6,254 nt of DNA, from assembly GCA_027592485.1 (NCBI GenBank), contig JAQCKL010000283.1, positions 1 to 6,254 of the forward strand. The letters run 5' to 3'. Origin of the DNA: Cyanobacteriota bacterium. GTDB lineage: Bacteria; Cyanobacteriota; Cyanobacteriia; Phormidesmidales; Phormidesmidaceae. A model generated the notes under the pieces. That model made no database searches, had not been told where the DNA came from, and saw nothing but the letters and a program-made list of their open reading frames with translations. Below, piece by piece: positions 5,748 through 6,254 of the stretch (its first letter is position 1; each line of letters opens with the position of its first letter). The position numbers and the translations under genes were made by a program.

Positions 5748-6074
5748 TTAGGTCAGATACTGATCCAGGGTGTGGGCCAAGGTGGTTTTGGGGACGGCAC
5801 CGGTGATGAGATCGACTTCCTGCCCCCCTTTGAAGACAATTAGGGTCGGAATGCTGCGAACGCTGTATTGAGAGGCGACTTCCGCGTGATCGTCTACATT
5901 GATTTTCACCACTTTGGCGCGATCGCTATAGGCTTGGGCGATGTCATCAACGACCCCAGCCACGAGCCGACAGGGGCCACACTACGGTGCCCAGAAGTCA
6001 ACCAACACGGGCAGATCACTCTGCAGAACATCGATGTCAAAGGTTGCTTGGGTAATTTCGGCAACGGCGGACAT
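5748..6074 (-). pseudogene. trxA: m-type thioredoxin gene interrupted by an in-frame TAG at the active-site tryptophan codon
   Basis: Thioredoxins reduce protein disulfides through a W-C-G-P-C site; cyanobacterial m-type forms take electrons from ferredoxin- or NADPH-linked reductases. From ATG 6074 the frame gives 30 residues ending VDFWAP, then TAG (5984-5982), then CGPC in the same frame and a normal thioredoxin to TAA at 5750-5748, 108 positions in total. Numbering matches E. coli thioredoxin: Asp26, Cys32, Cys35, cis-Pro76 (SIPT) and Gly92 are all present. Trp31 is the stop, and conserved Pro40 is glycine. The change TGG to TAG needs one base. GGAGGG (6087-6082) lies seven bases before the start, and a good promoter lies further up. 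As written, the gene yields a 30-residue peptide without cysteines. Reinitiation at GTG 5963 would give a 71-residue fragment, also without the catalytic pair. A sequencing error or readthrough cannot be excluded. Confidence 0.85.
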
Positions 6075-6081
6075 AGCAAAA

Positions 6082-6087
6082 CCCTCC
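6082..6087 (-). promoter_or_regulatory. Strong Shine-Dalgarno sequence of the thioredoxin gene
   Basis: GGAGGG on the minus strand, seven bases before ATG 6074. It is the best ribosome binding site in the window and shows that translation initiation of the interrupted gene has not decayed. Confidence 0.8.
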
Positions 6088-6123
6088 GTTTAATCGGGGT
6101 AGAGAATGAATGAAGCGAAATCA

Positions 6124-6146
6124 ATTGTTCGAAAAAATCGAACAAT
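6124..6146. promoter_or_regulatory. 23-bp palindrome over the predicted thioredoxin transcription start
   Basis: ATTGTTCGA (6124-6132) and TCGAACAAT (6138-6146) are perfect 9-bp arms around five A bases. The site starts four bases after the predicted -10 hexamer on the minus strand, so it covers the expected start point near 6143. That is a classic repressor position. The same sequence would form a hairpin at the very 5' end of the transcript, which could instead stabilise it. No regulator gene is visible. Confidence 0.6.
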
Positions 6147-6149
6147 CAA

Positions 6150-6178
6150 ACTATAGCGCTGCCTGTGGGATAATGCAA
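6150..6178 (-). promoter_or_regulatory. Sigma-70 type promoter for thioredoxin and the reductase
   Basis: On the minus strand TTGCAT (6178-6173) and TATAGT (6155-6150) are separated by exactly 17 bases. Each is a good match to TTGACA and TATAAT. Transcription would begin near 6143, giving a leader of about 70 bases before ATG 6074. Confidence 0.6.
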
Positions 6179-6254
6179 CGATGAGGCCCATTTATAGCAG
6201 TCGCCAATTGCATTAAGACATAAGCTAGAAGCATTTCCCATCTCCGGTGAGTGC

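Noticed and set aside
2156..5926. Eight GCGATCGC sites as a regulatory array
   Set aside because: These are HIP1 octamers, scattered genome-wide in many cyanobacteria and here all inside genes. They are useful for lineage only.
5748..5963. 71-codon frame from GTG 5963 as an independent small gene
   Set aside because: It is the in-frame C-terminal part of the thioredoxin, starts inside the helix after the active site, and has no ribosome binding site or catalytic cysteines.
5982..5984. TAG read as a dedicated extra amino acid (pyrrolysine-like or selenocysteine-like recoding)
   Set aside because: Selenocysteine uses TGA and would replace a cysteine, whereas here the replaced residue is tryptophan. 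No recoding hairpin was evident, and TAG ends three other genes here normally.
6179..6254. A divergent gene or promoter on the plus strand at the right edge
   Set aside because: The only start there (ATG 6181) closes after 11 codons, and no convincing plus-strand promoter fits. The stretch is too short to interpret.

Overview
The window looks like a piece of a cyanobacterial chromosome. Eight copies of the HIP1 octamer GCGATCGC (starting at 2156, 3120, 3295, 3855, 4781, 5032, 5327 and 5919) lie in it, all inside genes. Several products belong to families I know as cyanobacterial: a photosystem II high-light-acclimation type radical SAM protein, a DUF1830 protein, a DUF4079-like membrane protein and an m-type thioredoxin. 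I cannot name the species.

Layout. On the minus strand at the left edge is the N-terminal half of a radical SAM protein (1-749, running off the window). A gene-poor stretch of about 520 bases (750-1270) separates it from a plus-strand group and holds two good palindromes. The plus group is a DUF1830 protein (1271-1600), a four-helix DUF4079-like membrane protein (1666-2109), a membrane protein with a PH-like central part (2102-2674) and an ABC ATPase resembling FetA/YbbL (2688-3440). The last three are tightly packed (8-nt overlap, then a 13-nt gap) and look like one operon. A short convergent intergenic region with tandem repeats follows. The right half is all on the minus strand: panB (3584-4366), an Old Yellow Enzyme family reductase (4603-5712) and a thioredoxin gene (5748-6074), with the thioredoxin promoter near 6150-6178.

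The most striking observation is the thioredoxin gene. Its promoter, Shine-Dalgarno sequence, start and reading frame are in place, but the active-site tryptophan codon of W-C-G-P-C is TAG. The frame therefore stops after 30 codons, immediately before the two catalytic cysteines, and then continues undamaged for 77 more codons to the normal end. A second family-conserved residue, proline 40, is glycine. TAG also ends three other genes here at natural ends, so genome-wide recoding is unlikely. A pseudogene, a sequencing error or local readthrough remain possible.

Other points worth a look: a perfect 17-bp inverted repeat inside the ABC ATPase gene that coincides with an unusual D-loop (SSQD in place of the usual SALD), a 9-bp-arm palindrome sitting on the predicted thioredoxin transcription start, and an ABC ATPase with no recognisable permease next to it.
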